A stretch of DNA of 64,000 bases. Origin: Anderseniella sp. Alg231-50. GTDB lineage: Bacteria; Pseudomonadota; Alphaproteobacteria; Rhizobiales; Aestuariivirgaceae. The notes below the pieces were generated by a model. It worked only from the letters and a program-made list of their open reading frames with translations. It had not been told where the DNA came from and made no database searches. Shown here one piece after another: positions 54,814 through 63,904 of the stretch. The stretch is taken from contig NZ_LT703003.1 of the NCBI RefSeq assembly GCF_900149695.1, positions 2,046,001-2,110,000 on the forward strand, written 5' to 3'. Numbering within the stretch: position 1 is the first letter of the stretch; the number at the start of each line of letters is the position of its first letter. The position numbers and the translations under genes are program-made.

Positions 54814-55566
54814 ATGAGCAAGGGTATCGCGCTGGTAACGGGCGCAGGATCGGGTATCGGCAGGGCATGCGCCACTGCACTGGCGACAGACGGCTGGACC
54901 GTGGTGCTGACCGGCAGGCGCGAAAACGCCCTGCAGCAAACCATCTCCGAGGCCGGTGAGGCCGGCGCGCAGATGCAGGCCATTGCGTGTGATGTCACTG
55001 ATCCTGCTTCGGTTGAGGCACTGTATGCTGGTATTGATAAGGCACAGGGGCGGATCGATGTGGTGTTCAACAACGCCGGCACCAACGTGCCGCCGCTCAA
55101 CCTGGCAGACCTCACCTATGATCAGTGGCGCCAGGTCATCGGGGTCAACCTGGATGGAGCCTTCCTGATCGCCAAGGGAGCGTTCACCATGATGCGTGAC
55201 CAGACCCCGCAGGGCGGACGGATCATCAACAACGGTTCGATTTCCGCACATGTTCCAAGGCCGGGATCAGCGCCTTACACAGCCTCAAAGCACGCCATAA
55301 CCGGGCTGACGCGGTGCATCTCGCTGGACGGCAGGGAGTTCAATATCGGCTGTTCGCAGATTGATATCGGCAATGCCGCGTCTGCCATGACCGATGCCAT
55401 GAAGAAAGGCGTGCCGCAGGCAGACGGCAGCATGAAGCCGGAGCCGGTGATGGATGTTTCCCACGTAGCCTCGTCAGTGGTCTACATGGCCGGGCTGCCG
55501 CCGGAAGCAAATGTGCAGTTCATGACGGTGATGGCAACCAACATGCCGTTCATCGGTCGCGGCTAG
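54814..55566 (+). CDS. Short-chain dehydrogenase/reductase
   Basis: Classical SDR of 250 residues: [12 protein letters not shown] at the start, NNAGT, and the catalytic Y/K in PYTASKHAI. The acidic residue after strand 2 is replaced by R-R (TGRREN), suggesting NADPH use. Context with two MaoC hydratases points to a hydroxyacyl-type oxidation or reduction. Substrate unknown. Confidence 0.85.
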   Translation: MSKGIALVTGAGSGIGRACATALATDGWTVVLTGRRENALQQTISEAGEAGAQMQAIACDVTDPASVEALYAGIDKAQGRIDVVFNNAGTNVPPLNLADLTYDQWRQVIGVNLDGAFLIAKGAFTMMRDQTPQGGRIINNGSISAHVPRPGSAPYTASKHAITGLTRCISLDGREFNIGCSQIDIGNAASAMTDAMKKGVPQADGSMKPEPVMDVSHVASSVVYMAGLPPEANVQFMTVMATNMPFIGRG

Positions 55567-55687
55567 GGCGAAACCCGCGAAATATATAACTGTTGAGGCT
55601 GATCACAAACAGGCAGGAAAATCAGGCTGTTAGCAGCGCTTGAAGACATGGTTGTAGTGGCCAGCATCGCCGTCACGGAAATGCTGA

Positions 55688-56335
55688 TTACGCCTGCTTG
55701 CCGTAACTCCTGAACCGGGCGATCACCTGGTCCATTTCCTCGTCGTCGAGAACATGGCCGCCGCCCAGGGCGAGCACGTCAATGTACTGCCGGGCAAGCG
55801 TTTCGACCTCTCCCGCCAATTCCAGCGCCTTGCCGAGATTGCCGGCGAAGGCGATCTGGCCATGGTTGGCCAGCAGACATGCCTTGTAGCCACCCGACAG
55901 CGCACTGACCGCACTTACCGCCAGCTCTTCGGTGCCAAAGGTTGCATAGTCAGCCAGCGGTATCTTCTTGCCGCCGGCAACAGCCACCATGTAGTGAAAT
56001 GCCGGGATTTGCATGCGGGCACACGCGAGTGCCGTGGCTGCCATGGAATGGCAGTGCACGATGGCCTTGGCGTCGGGAAAGGCGTCGTAGATGGCCAGAT
56101 GAAACGGGGCTTCCGAAGACGGTTTTTTCTGGTCTGGCGCAATGACACCATGCATCGACATTTTGACCATGTCTTCCGGTTGGTAGTCGGCGTAGGGCAG
56201 GCCGGTCGGGGTGACCAGAATACCGTCTTCAATGCGCACAGATACATTGCCGGAGCGCTGCGGCGACAGGCCCTTTGCGCTCATTGCCTGGGCGGTTTCG
56301 ACCACCTCACGGCGAAAGGATGTTTCATCTCTCAT
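55688..56335 (-). CDS. Class II aldolase (fuculose-phosphate aldolase type), probable DHAP-shunt aldolase
   Basis: Zinc aldolase of 215 residues. Strongly FucA-like features: SGNVSVRIEDGILVTPTG, SSEAPFH with the catalytic glutamate, HCHS for zinc, HYMVAVAGG, YATFGTEEL and NHGQIA. Its start overlaps the mtnA stop by four bases. MtnB, the methylthioribulose-phosphate dehydratase, belongs to the same fold, but the FucA-like features and lack of mtnC/mtnD nearby favour an aldolase that splits methylthioribulose or deoxyribulose 1-phosphate to DHAP and an aldehyde. Confidence 0.8.
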   Translation of the reverse strand: MRDETSFRREVVETAQAMSAKGLSPQRSGNVSVRIEDGILVTPTGLPYADYQPEDMVKMSMHGVIAPDQKKPSSEAPFHLAIYDAFPDAKAIVHCHSMAATALACARMQIPAFHYMVAVAGGKKIPLADYATFGTEELAVSAVSALSGGYKACLLANHGQIAFAGNLGKALELAGEVETLARQYIDVLALGGGHVLDDEEMDQVIARFRSYGKQA

Positions 56336-57426
56336 GTCTTGCGCTCCGGATACAATGACAACAGGCCTTCAGTGGATGCCTCGCAGACACCGCGTTCGGT
56401 GATGAGCCCGGTGACAAGGCGGGCAGGGGTGACATCGAAGGCCGGATTGCCGGCGCCCGAACCGGGAGCCGACACCTGTATCTTGACGATGGACCCGTCA
56501 TCTGCCCGCCCGCTCAGGTGGGTCACCTCGTCGCCGTCACGTTCCTCGATGGGGATGTCGGCGACGCCGTCGGCCACGGACCAGTCTATGGTCGAGTGCG
56601 GCAGGGCGACATAGAACGGGATGTCGTTGTCCTGTGCCGCCAGCGCTTTCAGATAGGTGCCGATCTTGTTGCAGACATCGCCATTGCTCGCGGTGCGGTC
56701 GGTGCCGGTGATGACCAGGTCCACCTGGCCTTTCTGCATCAGGTGTCCGCCGGCATTGTCGACCACGATGGTGTGCGGCACGCCGTGGCTGCCAAGTTCC
56801 CACGCGGTCAGGGCCGCGCCCTGGTTGCGCGGCCGGGTTTCATCCGCCCACACATGTACCGGGATACCCTTGTCGTGCGCCATGTAGATCGGGGCAAGTG
56901 CCGTGCCCCAGTCGACGGTTGCGATCCAGCCGGCATTGCAGTGGGTCAGGATATGAACAGTCTCACCGGGCTTGCCAGCTGCGATGTCCTCGATCAGTTT
57001 GAGCCCGTTGCGGCCAATGGCGGCGTTGGTTTCCACATCGGCGTCACAAAGATCTCCAGCCCGTTTGTAGGCTGCAGCGAGCCGGTCATCGCGCGGCAGG
57101 TTGCGCACGGTGGCCAGCATCTCATCCAGCGCCCACATCAAGTTGATAGCGGTTGGCCGGGTGCGGCGCAGCCTGGCGTCTGCTGCTTCAAGAGCTTCAT
57201 CGGACGGGTCACGGCGCAGGGCCAGGCAGATGCCATACGCGGCAGTCGCACCGATCAGCGGCGCGCCACGCACCTGCATGATCTCGATGGCCCGGGCTGC
57301 GTCTTCGAGCGTTTTCAGCGTTACAATCTCAAATTCATGCGGCAGCCGGGTCTGGTCGATGATATCGACCCGCCAGCCATCGTCATTGAGCCAGATCGAG
57401 CGGTAGGCTTTTCCTGCAACTTTCAT
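56332..57426 (-). CDS. mtnA: S-methyl-5-thioribose-1-phosphate isomerase
   Basis: Protein of 364 residues of the eIF2B-alpha-like family. Catalytic cysteine in HCNAGWIATVDWGTAL and the aspartate in TGTDRTASNGDVCNKIGTY are visible; QVRGAPLIGATAAYG is the substrate loop. It converts methylthioribose 1-phosphate (or 5-deoxyribose 1-phosphate) to the ketose. ATG at 57426; a longer in-frame reading upstream overlaps lysE and is not real. Coupled to the aldolase gene. Confidence 0.9.
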   Translation of the reverse strand: MKVAGKAYRSIWLNDDGWRVDIIDQTRLPHEFEIVTLKTLEDAARAIEIMQVRGAPLIGATAAYGICLALRRDPSDEALEAADARLRRTRPTAINLMWALDEMLATVRNLPRDDRLAAAYKRAGDLCDADVETNAAIGRNGLKLIEDIAAGKPGETVHILTHCNAGWIATVDWGTALAPIYMAHDKGIPVHVWADETRPRNQGAALTAWELGSHGVPHTIVVDNAGGHLMQKGQVDLVITGTDRTASNGDVCNKIGTYLKALAAQDNDIPFYVALPHSTIDWSVADGVADIPIEERDGDEVTHLSGRADDGSIVKIQVSAPGSGAGNPAFDVTPARLVTGLITERGVCEASTEGLLSLYPERKT

Positions 57427-57430
57427 GGGG

Positions 57431-58063
57431 TTACTTTCCGCTGCCTTCCAGACCAAGCCGCAGGCCAAGTCCGGCGAGTATCGAGCCACCGATCCAGCGG
57501 GCGATACGCTGGCCTTGCAGGCTCTGCTTGATCCGGCCCACGATGCGATGAGCCAGCGCGACGGCGACAAGGTCAGCTGACGAGAAAGCCACATTCACGA
57601 TGGTGCCCAGCACCAGAAACTGCAGCCATGCCGGCAGCGAAGCTGCCGGGTCAACGAACTGTGGCAGGAACGCTATGAAGAACACCGCCGTCTTCGGGTT
57701 CAGCACCTCGACCAGTATGCTTTGGGCGAAGGTCCGGCGCGGATTTGGCGCTGCAGGTTGAGAGGTATCAGATTCGATACGCTGGGTGATCATCCGAATT
57801 CCCAGCCACACCAGATATGCGGCACCGGCAAACTTGATGACCAGATAGACAGTCGGCACCTGAGACAGGAGAAATCCAAGGCCAAGGGCGGCGGCGATAA
57901 CGTGGACATAGCCGCCCAGATGAATGCCGAATGCCGCCATCAGCCCGCCCTTGCGGCCGCGTGCAATGGTCTGGGCAGTGGCGTAAAGCAGAGCCGGGCC
58001 TGGCATGTAGGCAAAAATCATGGTGGCGACAAAAAATGCAGCCAGTGTGTCCAGGTCAGCCAT
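57431..58063 (-). CDS. LysE/RhtB family exporter
   Basis: Inner-membrane protein of 210 residues with six hydrophobic helices and the family start FVATMIFAYMPGPALLYATAQTIARGRKGGLMAAFGIHLG. Members export amino acids or small polar metabolites. Placed inside the salvage operon, two bases after apt and four before mtnA, it may export a by-product of the pathway such as an aldehyde derivative or amino acid; that is a guess. Confidence 0.85.
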   Translation of the reverse strand: MADLDTLAAFFVATMIFAYMPGPALLYATAQTIARGRKGGLMAAFGIHLGGYVHVIAAALGLGFLLSQVPTVYLVIKFAGAAYLVWLGIRMITQRIESDTSQPAAPNPRRTFAQSILVEVLNPKTAVFFIAFLPQFVDPAASLPAWLQFLVLGTIVNVAFSSADLVAVALAHRIVGRIKQSLQGQRIARWIGGSILAGLGLRLGLEGSGK

Positions 58064-58065
58064 GT

Positions 58066-58611
58066 CTATTCCCCGTCATAGTCCACAAGGCGATGCACCT
58101 TGATGTTCTTGTCGATGAGTTTTTGTGCGCCGCCGAGGTCCGGCAGGCTGACAATGAAGGCGGCCGCGACAACATCGCCGCCGGACTCCTGGATCAGGTC
58201 AATGGCCGCTTCCGCCGTGCCGCCGGTTGCAATCAGATCATCGATCAGCAGGATCTTGTCACCTTTAGAGATAGCATCTGCGTGGATTTCGATGGTGTCG
58301 ACGCCGTATTCCAGCTGGTAGTCCTTGCCGATGACCTTGCGCGGCAACTTGCCCTTCTTGCGGATCGGCAGGAAGCCGAGACCGAGCTCGTGGGCGATGG
58401 CGCCGCCCAGGATGAACCCGCGTGCCTCAATGCCGACCACGTAATCCACACCGGCAGACAGGAATGGCCACATCAGTTCATCAACGGCTGCGCGAAAGGC
58501 ATGCTTGTTGGCCAGCAGGGTCGTGATATCGCGAAACTTGATACCCGGCTTGGGATAATCGGGAATGGTGCGGATATGGCGGCGAATGTCAAAGCCGTTG
58601 CGAAGGTCCAT
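58066..58611 (-). CDS. apt: Adenine phosphoribosyltransferase
   Basis: Protein of 181 residues that converts adenine and PRPP to AMP. Clear motifs: DYPKPGIKFRDIT at the start, GIEARGFILG, and the PRPP loop LLIDDLIATGGTA. In the salvage operon it would recapture adenine released by MtnP. Neighbours overlap closely (two bases to lysE). Confidence 0.95.
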   Translation of the reverse strand: MDLRNGFDIRRHIRTIPDYPKPGIKFRDITTLLANKHAFRAAVDELMWPFLSAGVDYVVGIEARGFILGGAIAHELGLGFLPIRKKGKLPRKVIGKDYQLEYGVDTIEIHADAISKGDKILLIDDLIATGGTAEAAIDLIQESGGDVVAAAFIVSLPDLGGAQKLIDKNIKVHRLVDYDGE

Positions 58612-58642
58612 CAGGCAATCCTATGTGTTCTGGTAAAACTCT

Positions 58643-59656
58643 CTAATTGGCTTTATCGACGAAATCATCGAAGTGGGCAACAGCGGCGCGCTTGTCGGCA
58701 TCGTTCATGAAAGAGCCGATGAAGCTGTTGCGTCCCAGTTGCACAATTTCCGCATGCGTCAGACCCAACGCATCCGCGACCGCCAGGTAGTTGTCGTTCA
58801 CATAGCCGCCGAAATAAGACGGGTCATCGGAGTTGACCGTGGCGCAGATACCGGCGTTCAGCATCAGCCGGAGGGGATGGTCTGCCAGATCAGGCACGAC
58901 CTGAAGCCGCTTGTTGGACAACGGGCACACGGTCATGGCCATGCCGCTGTCGGCGATGCGTTTGACCAGTGCGGGATCTTCCAGCGCCCGATTGCCGTGA
59001 TCGATGCGCTCTATGTGCAACTCATCCAGCGCTTCGGTGACATAAGACGGCGGGCCTTCTTCACCGGCATGAGCAACCGGCGTGAAACCCTGATCGCGGG
59101 CTTCGGCAAAGACACGTCTGAATTTTGACGGCGGGTGGCCGTTTTCGGAGCTGTCCAGGCCGACACCGTGGATGTGGCTCTTGCACGAACAGGCATGTTC
59201 AAGCGTGTCGAATGCCTCTTCCTCACTGAGATGACGCAGAAAACACATGATCAGTTTCGAGCTTATACCGAAGTCCCGCCTGGCCTTGTCGAACGCATCG
59301 GTGAGGCCGGAGAGCACGGTGTCAAAGCTGACACCGCGCGATGTGTGGCCCTGCGGATCGAAGAAGACCTCAACGTGAGTGACGTTCTGCGCAGCCATCT
59401 TTTCCAGATAGGCCCAGGCGAGATCAAAAAAATCCTCCCGCTTCAGCAGTACCGACATGCCCAGGTAATAGACATCAAGAAAATCCTGCAGGCAGTTGAA
59501 CTCATAGGCCTGGCGGATGTCTTCCACGGTGGCATAGGGCAGGGTGACCTGGTTGCGGCTGGCCAGTTGCATCATCAGTTCCGGTTCCAACGTGCCCTCT
59601 ATATGCAGATGCAGTTCTGCCTTGGGCATATCGGCGATAAGGCGGGCAAGGTTCAT
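58643..59656 (-). CDS. Adenine deaminase (adenosine deaminase-like family)
   Basis: Zinc amidohydrolase of 337 residues. Metal and active-site motifs: HLHIEGTLEPEL, GLDSSENGHPPSKF, HAGEEGPPSY, DHGNRAL and NSDDPSYF. The EGTLEPEL and DSSExGHPP forms are those of the fungal/Pseudomonas-type adenine deaminase rather than true adenosine deaminase. It would turn adenine from MtnP into hypoxanthine, competing with apt. It lies between mtnP and apt. Confidence 0.82.
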   Translation of the reverse strand: MNLARLIADMPKAELHLHIEGTLEPELMMQLASRNQVTLPYATVEDIRQAYEFNCLQDFLDVYYLGMSVLLKREDFFDLAWAYLEKMAAQNVTHVEVFFDPQGHTSRGVSFDTVLSGLTDAFDKARRDFGISSKLIMCFLRHLSEEEAFDTLEHACSCKSHIHGVGLDSSENGHPPSKFRRVFAEARDQGFTPVAHAGEEGPPSYVTEALDELHIERIDHGNRALEDPALVKRIADSGMAMTVCPLSNKRLQVVPDLADHPLRLMLNAGICATVNSDDPSYFGGYVNDNYLAVADALGLTHAEIVQLGRNSFIGSFMNDADKRAAVAHFDDFVDKAN

Positions 59657-59682
59657 TTGTCACCAGAAATCAGGGTTCAGTT

Positions 59683-60555
59683 TTATCGGTTCAACACGCG
59701 GCCCGCTACGGCATCAAGTCTTGCCAGCAGGTCCGCGTCGCGTTTTTCAGGCGCTGTCATGATGGCAAATTCCAGCGCGGTGTCTGAATGGATCGGGCAG
59801 GGCTGATGCTCGCCGGGCAGGTCGCGGGCCAGTCGCGTCACCAGCTTGATGGCGTTGGAGACGTTGGCGCGCATGACTTCAAGGATGGAGGTGATGTCCA
59901 CCGCACCGTGATCAGGATGCCAGGAGTCGAAGTCGGTCACCATGGCGGCTGTGGCGTAACAGATCTCGGCCTCGCGAGCCAGTTTGGCTTCCGGCATGTT
60001 GGTCATGCCGATGACGTCACAACCCCACTGCCGGTAGAGCTTGCTTTCAGCGACGCTGGAGAACTGCGGGCCTTCCATGCACAGATAGGTGCCGCCTCTG
60101 GCATGCGGTATGCCCTCCGCCGTCGCTGCGGCCTCCAGGGCATCGGCCAGCAATGGTGAAATAGGATCGGCAACGGAGACATGCGCGACGCAGCCTGTGC
60201 CGAAGAAACTTTTTTCGCGGGCAAAGGTGCGGTCGATGAACTGGTCGATGATCACAAAGGTGCCGGGCGGCAGGTCTTCCCTGAAAGAGCCACAGGCGGA
60301 CACAGACACAAGATCGGTGACGCCGGCGCGCTTCAGGACATCGATATTGGCACGGTAGTTGATATCGCCGGGCGGTATCCTGTGGCCCCGGCCGTGACGT
60401 GGCAGAAACACCACCGGCAATCCGGCGATCTCACCGCGGCGAACCTCATCGGAAGGGGTGCCCCAGGGGCTTTCGATCTTCTCCCAGCGGGCATTGTCCA
60501 TTTCGATGTCGTAGACACCGGATCCGCCGACAATACCGAGAACTGCTTTGCTCAT
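59683..60555 (-). CDS. mtnP: S-methyl-5'-thioadenosine phosphorylase
   Basis: Trimeric phosphorylase of 290 residues. Motifs: GGSGVYDIEMDNA, the phosphate-binding RHGRGHRIPPGDINYRANI, SACGSFREDLPPGTFV, and GGTYLCMEGPQFSS. It splits methylthioadenosine (and 5'-deoxyadenosine in some bacteria) to adenine and the 1-phosphosugar. First gene of the salvage operon; the petC terminator separates it from petABC. Confidence 0.93.
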   Translation of the reverse strand: MSKAVLGIVGGSGVYDIEMDNARWEKIESPWGTPSDEVRRGEIAGLPVVFLPRHGRGHRIPPGDINYRANIDVLKRAGVTDLVSVSACGSFREDLPPGTFVIIDQFIDRTFAREKSFFGTGCVAHVSVADPISPLLADALEAAATAEGIPHARGGTYLCMEGPQFSSVAESKLYRQWGCDVIGMTNMPEAKLAREAEICYATAAMVTDFDSWHPDHGAVDITSILEVMRANVSNAIKLVTRLARDLPGEHQPCPIHSDTALEFAIMTAPEKRDADLLARLDAVAGRVLNR

Positions 60556-60574
60556 TCAATTGTGCTCCGGATTG

Positions 60575-60603
60575 AAAAAGCCCGGACGTTTCCATCCGGG
60601 CTT
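60575..60603 (-). terminator. Intrinsic terminator of petABC
   Basis: Minus strand: nine-base stem AAGCCCGGA/TCCGGGCTT (60603-60595 with 60586-60578), an eight-base loop, then a T-run (complement of 60575-60579). It ends the petABC transcript before mtnP begins at 60555, so mtnP needs its own promoter nearby or partial read-through. Confidence 0.9.
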
Positions 60604-60635
60604 GTTGTTCAAAAATATCCCGATCGCTGCCGGGA

Positions 60636-61484
60636 TCAGTGCGGTTCGCGGCCCCAGACACGTTTCTTGGTCAGGAACAGCAGCACGGACAGCAGGATCA
60701 GATACAGGACAACCTGGAAGCCCATTGACTTGCGCTGTTCCATTTTCGGTTCGCCGGCCCAGGTCAGGAAGGCTGCCACATCCGTCGACATCTGCTCAAC
60801 GCTGGCCTTGGTGCCGTCAGCATATTCAACCGAATCTTCTGACAGAGGCGCTGCCATCGAAATCCAGGGACCTGCCGAGAAGTACGGATTGTAGGATTTG
60901 CCTTCCGGCGCATCCTTGGCTGCGTCTGCGGGCGGTTCCTGATATCCCATCAGCACGGAGCGAACGTATTCCGGCCCGCCATTACCCTTCACCAGTTTGA
61001 TGAATGGCGATACATACCACGGGAAATGGTAGCCTTCGCGTTTCTTGGTGATCAGCGACAGGTCAACCGGATAAGCTCCGCCATTGGCAGACATTGCCGC
61101 TTCCCGGTTGGGAAACGGGCTGGCAAACTTGTCAGCCGGCAAGCCCGGACGTTCAAACATTTCGCCTTCGCCGTTGGGGCCATCCATTACGCTTGCTTCG
61201 GCAGCAACGGCTTTCACCTCGGCTTCCGACAGTTCCGGCCCGCCGGGCTGCGAAAGATTGCGATAGGCCAGCTGGTTCAGCGAGTGGCACGCGGCGCAGA
61301 CTTCCTTGTAAACCAGATAGCCGCGCTGCAACTGCGCCCGGTCGAAATGGCCAAAGACACCTTCGAAGGAGAAGTCGATGTCTTCGGCGTTTTTCTGCTT
61401 GCCCGCCGCGATGGCAGCCGTGCCGCCCAGAACCAGGGAGGTTCCAAGAGCAATGGCAGCAAGGAGTGTTTTTGTCGTCTTCAT
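60636..61484 (-). CDS. petC: Cytochrome c1 of the bc1 complex
   Basis: Exported c-type cytochrome of 282 residues. Signal peptide ends near AIAA (about residue 27); heme-binding C63-x2-C66-H67 (CAACHS); the sixth-ligand methionine region is in the VNGGAYPVDLSLI to YHFPWYVSPF part or later; a C-terminal anchor helix FQVVLYLILLSVLLFLT is followed by KKRVWG. It takes electrons from the Rieske protein and passes them to cytochrome c. Third gene of petABC, with a terminator after it. Confidence 0.93.
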   Translation of the reverse strand: MKTTKTLLAAIALGTSLVLGGTAAIAAGKQKNAEDIDFSFEGVFGHFDRAQLQRGYLVYKEVCAACHSLNQLAYRNLSQPGGPELSEAEVKAVAAEASVMDGPNGEGEMFERPGLPADKFASPFPNREAAMSANGGAYPVDLSLITKKREGYHFPWYVSPFIKLVKGNGGPEYVRSVLMGYQEPPADAAKDAPEGKSYNPYFSAGPWISMAAPLSEDSVEYADGTKASVEQMSTDVAAFLTWAGEPKMEQRKSMGFQVVLYLILLSVLLFLTKKRVWGREPH

Positions 61485-61508
61485 TGAATTGTCTCCTGAA
61501 TGCTGCTG

Positions 61509-62765
61509 TTACTCAGCCGGTTGGGCTGCGGGCTGCTTGTCGGCGTTCTTCGCCAGCACCGCATCCGATATGGACGATGGTAGCGGTTTCGGCGTTTCAA
61601 GCAGTCCGACGAGCGGCAGCAGGATGAGGAAGTGAGCGAAGTAGTACACGGTGGCGATCTGGCCAACGGTGATCCACCAGCCTTCCGGCGGGTTGGCGCC
61701 TACGACACCCAGGACGAAGAAGTCGATCATCAACAACCAGAACAGCTGTTTGAAGATTGGCCGGTACGTCGCTGAACGGACCTTTGAGGTGTCGAGCCAG
61801 GGCAGGATGAACCACACCAGGATCGAACCGAACATGGCAACAACACCCAACAACTTGTCCGGCACGGCACGCAGGATCGCGTAGAACGGCAGGTAATACC
61901 ATTCAGGCACAATGTGTTCCGGCGTCACCAGCGGGTTGGCTTCTTCATAGTTGATCGAGTGGCCGAGATAATCAGGCGCGAAGAACACAAATGCCGTGAA
62001 CACGATGAAGAACACCGACAGTGCGAACGCATCCTTGACGGTGGCAAACGGCGTGAACGCAAGCGTGTCCTGTCCGGATTTCACTTCAACACCGGTCGGA
62101 TTGCCCTGGCCGGTGACGTGCAGGGCCCAAACGTGCAGGATGACAACGCCAACCAGAACGAAAGGCAGCAGGTAGTGCAGCGAGAAGAAGCGTTGCAAAG
62201 TGGCGTTATCCACCGAGAAACCGCCCCACAGCCAGGTCACGATCGCCTCACCGAAGAACGGCACGGCGGAGAACAGGTTGGTGATAACCTTGGCACCCCA
62301 GAAGCTCATCTGACCCCATGGCAATACATACCCCATGAATCCGGTCGCCATCATGACGAGGAAAATGGCCACGCCGAGCATCCACAGGATTTCTCGCGGC
62401 GCCTTGTAGGAGCCGTAGTACATGCCGCGGGCGATATGGATATAGACCGCGATAAAGAAGAATGATGCACCAACGGCGTGCCATTTCTGCAGCACGTTAC
62501 CGAAGTTCACGTTGCGGCGAATGTGTTCAACGGAATCGAACGCCATGTCAACGTGAGGTGTGTAGTGCATGACGAGTACGATGCCGGTGATGATCTGCGA
62601 GACCATCATGATCATCAGGATGCCGCCGAACGTGTACCAGTAGTTCAGGTTACGGGGCACCGGATAGGTGACGAAACTGTCATACATAAGCCGCGGCAAC
62701 GGCAACCGGTCGTCGACCCATTTCATGACTGGGTTGGTCGGATTGTAAGTAGAGTGTCCGCTCAT
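61509..62765 (-). CDS. petB: Cytochrome b of the bc1 complex
   Basis: Eight-helix membrane protein of 418 residues, binding two b hemes. Clear family segments: [17 protein letters not shown] (Qo site), [14 protein letters not shown] and [18 protein letters not shown] (the PEWY motif). ATG at 62765 is 11 bases after the petA stop; the longer in-frame reading to 62891 runs into petA. Not fused to cytochrome c1. Oxidises ubiquinol with petA and petC. Confidence 0.95.
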   Translation of the reverse strand: MSGHSTYNPTNPVMKWVDDRLPLPRLMYDSFVTYPVPRNLNYWYTFGGILMIMMVSQIITGIVLVMHYTPHVDMAFDSVEHIRRNVNFGNVLQKWHAVGASFFFIAVYIHIARGMYYGSYKAPREILWMLGVAIFLVMMATGFMGYVLPWGQMSFWGAKVITNLFSAVPFFGEAIVTWLWGGFSVDNATLQRFFSLHYLLPFVLVGVVILHVWALHVTGQGNPTGVEVKSGQDTLAFTPFATVKDAFALSVFFIVFTAFVFFAPDYLGHSINYEEANPLVTPEHIVPEWYYLPFYAILRAVPDKLLGVVAMFGSILVWFILPWLDTSKVRSATYRPIFKQLFWLLMIDFFVLGVVGANPPEGWWITVGQIATVYYFAHFLILLPLVGLLETPKPLPSSISDAVLAKNADKQPAAQPAE

Positions 62766-62776
62766 GATGTGTTCCC

Positions 62777-63337
62777 TCAGCCGATCTTGATCTTCGCGTC
62801 GCTCAAGTATGCATACTCGGGGACATGAAGGTTTTCTGGAGCGGGACCCTTGCGGATGCGGCCAGCGGTATCGTAGTGCGAGCCATGACACGGGCAGAAC
62901 CAGCCGTCATATTCGCCTTCATTGCCGATCGGAACGCAGCCCAGGTGAGTACAGACGCCCATCTGGACCAGATACTGTTCCTTGCCGTCCACGACACGGT
63001 TTGTGTCAGTTGCCTCGCTGCCGTCCGCCACATTGGCGTTACGGGCGTCCTGATCCGGCAGATCTGCGATAGGAACAGCCTTTGCCTCCTCGATTTCCTT
63101 GGCGGTGCGATGCCGGATGATCACCGGATTGCCGCGCCATTTAACCGTGATGGACTGGCCCTCCTCAATGGGAGACAAGTCTACCTCGATAGAGGCCAGC
63201 GCCAGCACGGAGGCTGACGGGTTCATCTGGTCGATCAGTGGAATGGCCAGTGCGGCTGCGCCGACGGCGCCAACCGCGCCGGTGGCTATATAGAGAAAAT
63301 CTCGACGGTCTTCGTCTGGTGCTTCAGCAGTTGACAC
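62777..63337 (-). CDS. petA: Rieske iron-sulfur protein of the bc1 complex
   Basis: Protein of 186 residues with a twin-arginine-type start ([20 protein letters not shown]) and one anchor helix. The 2Fe-2S ligands are in CTHLGC and CPCHGSHYD, around residues 127-152, with the usual disulfide cysteines. GTG start at 63337, with GAGGGG upstream. First gene of petABC. Its expression may depend on the PetP/PetR pair encoded near 35 kb. Confidence 0.95.
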   Translation of the reverse strand: MSTAEAPDEDRRDFLYIATGAVGAVGAAALAIPLIDQMNPSASVLALASIEVDLSPIEEGQSITVKWRGNPVIIRHRTAKEIEEAKAVPIADLPDQDARNANVADGSEATDTNRVVDGKEQYLVQMGVCTHLGCVPIGNEGEYDGWFCPCHGSHYDTAGRIRKGPAPENLHVPEYAYLSDAKIKIG

Positions 63338-63598
63338 GGGCTTACCCCTCGTTCGGCTTACCTTATTAAATACCCCACCCGTTCACGTTCGTCATAATTC
63401 TGCCACGACGCTGAACAGATGGGACCGGTTTGTGGCATTCGCGCGGTTGAAAGTCCAGATATGAAGTGTCGCACGTCCACGGTTTTTGATTTCGGCATTT
63501 TGATCGTCTGTCGAAGCTCAGATGATACACAGCCGCCACGCCAAAGCCACAGGAAATCCAGCAGGCAGCAGCGGATTCCGGGATGCATCGATAACAAG

Positions 63599-63904
63599 CT
63601 ATTTCATCAGTTCAATCTCTACGAATGCGCATTCGAAATCATTCCCGTTGATCACGTCGTGTTCTATCCCCGCCTCGCGAAAATAGGGCACGCCGGTTTT
63701 CATTTCTCCTGTCGTCCTGCTACCGCTTTCCGTCTCAATCTCAAGGATGCCGTCAAACAACGGCACGACGACATAATCGTACTCGTGACGATGCCAGCCG
63801 GTATTGTCGCCTCGGTTCTTAAACCGCCACTCGGTGACACGTGCGCGATCATTGTTGATAAATTCGGTTGGTATGGCGGTTCCTTCGGCGGTGTCGTCGC
63901 ACAT
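63599..63904 (-). CDS. Small cupin-domain protein
   Basis: Single-domain cupin of 101 residues. Metal-binding first motif: GWHRHEYDYVVVPLFDG (H-x-H and E-like ligands); second motif reaches GIEHDVINGNDFECAFVEIEL. Relatives are small metal-dependent enzymes or sensors; function here not known. It starts at 63904 and is separated from petA by 261 bases, in which a 79-codon minus-strand frame (63358-63597) looks spurious. Confidence 0.75.
   Translation of the reverse strand: MCDDTAEGTAIPTEFINNDRARVTEWRFKNRGDNTGWHRHEYDYVVVPLFDGILEIETESGSRTTGEMKTGVPYFREAGIEHDVINGNDFECAFVEIELMK

Noticed and set aside
63358-63597. 79-codon minus-strand frame between petA and the cupin gene
   Set aside because: Occupies the likely petABC promoter region and has no recognisable sequence features.
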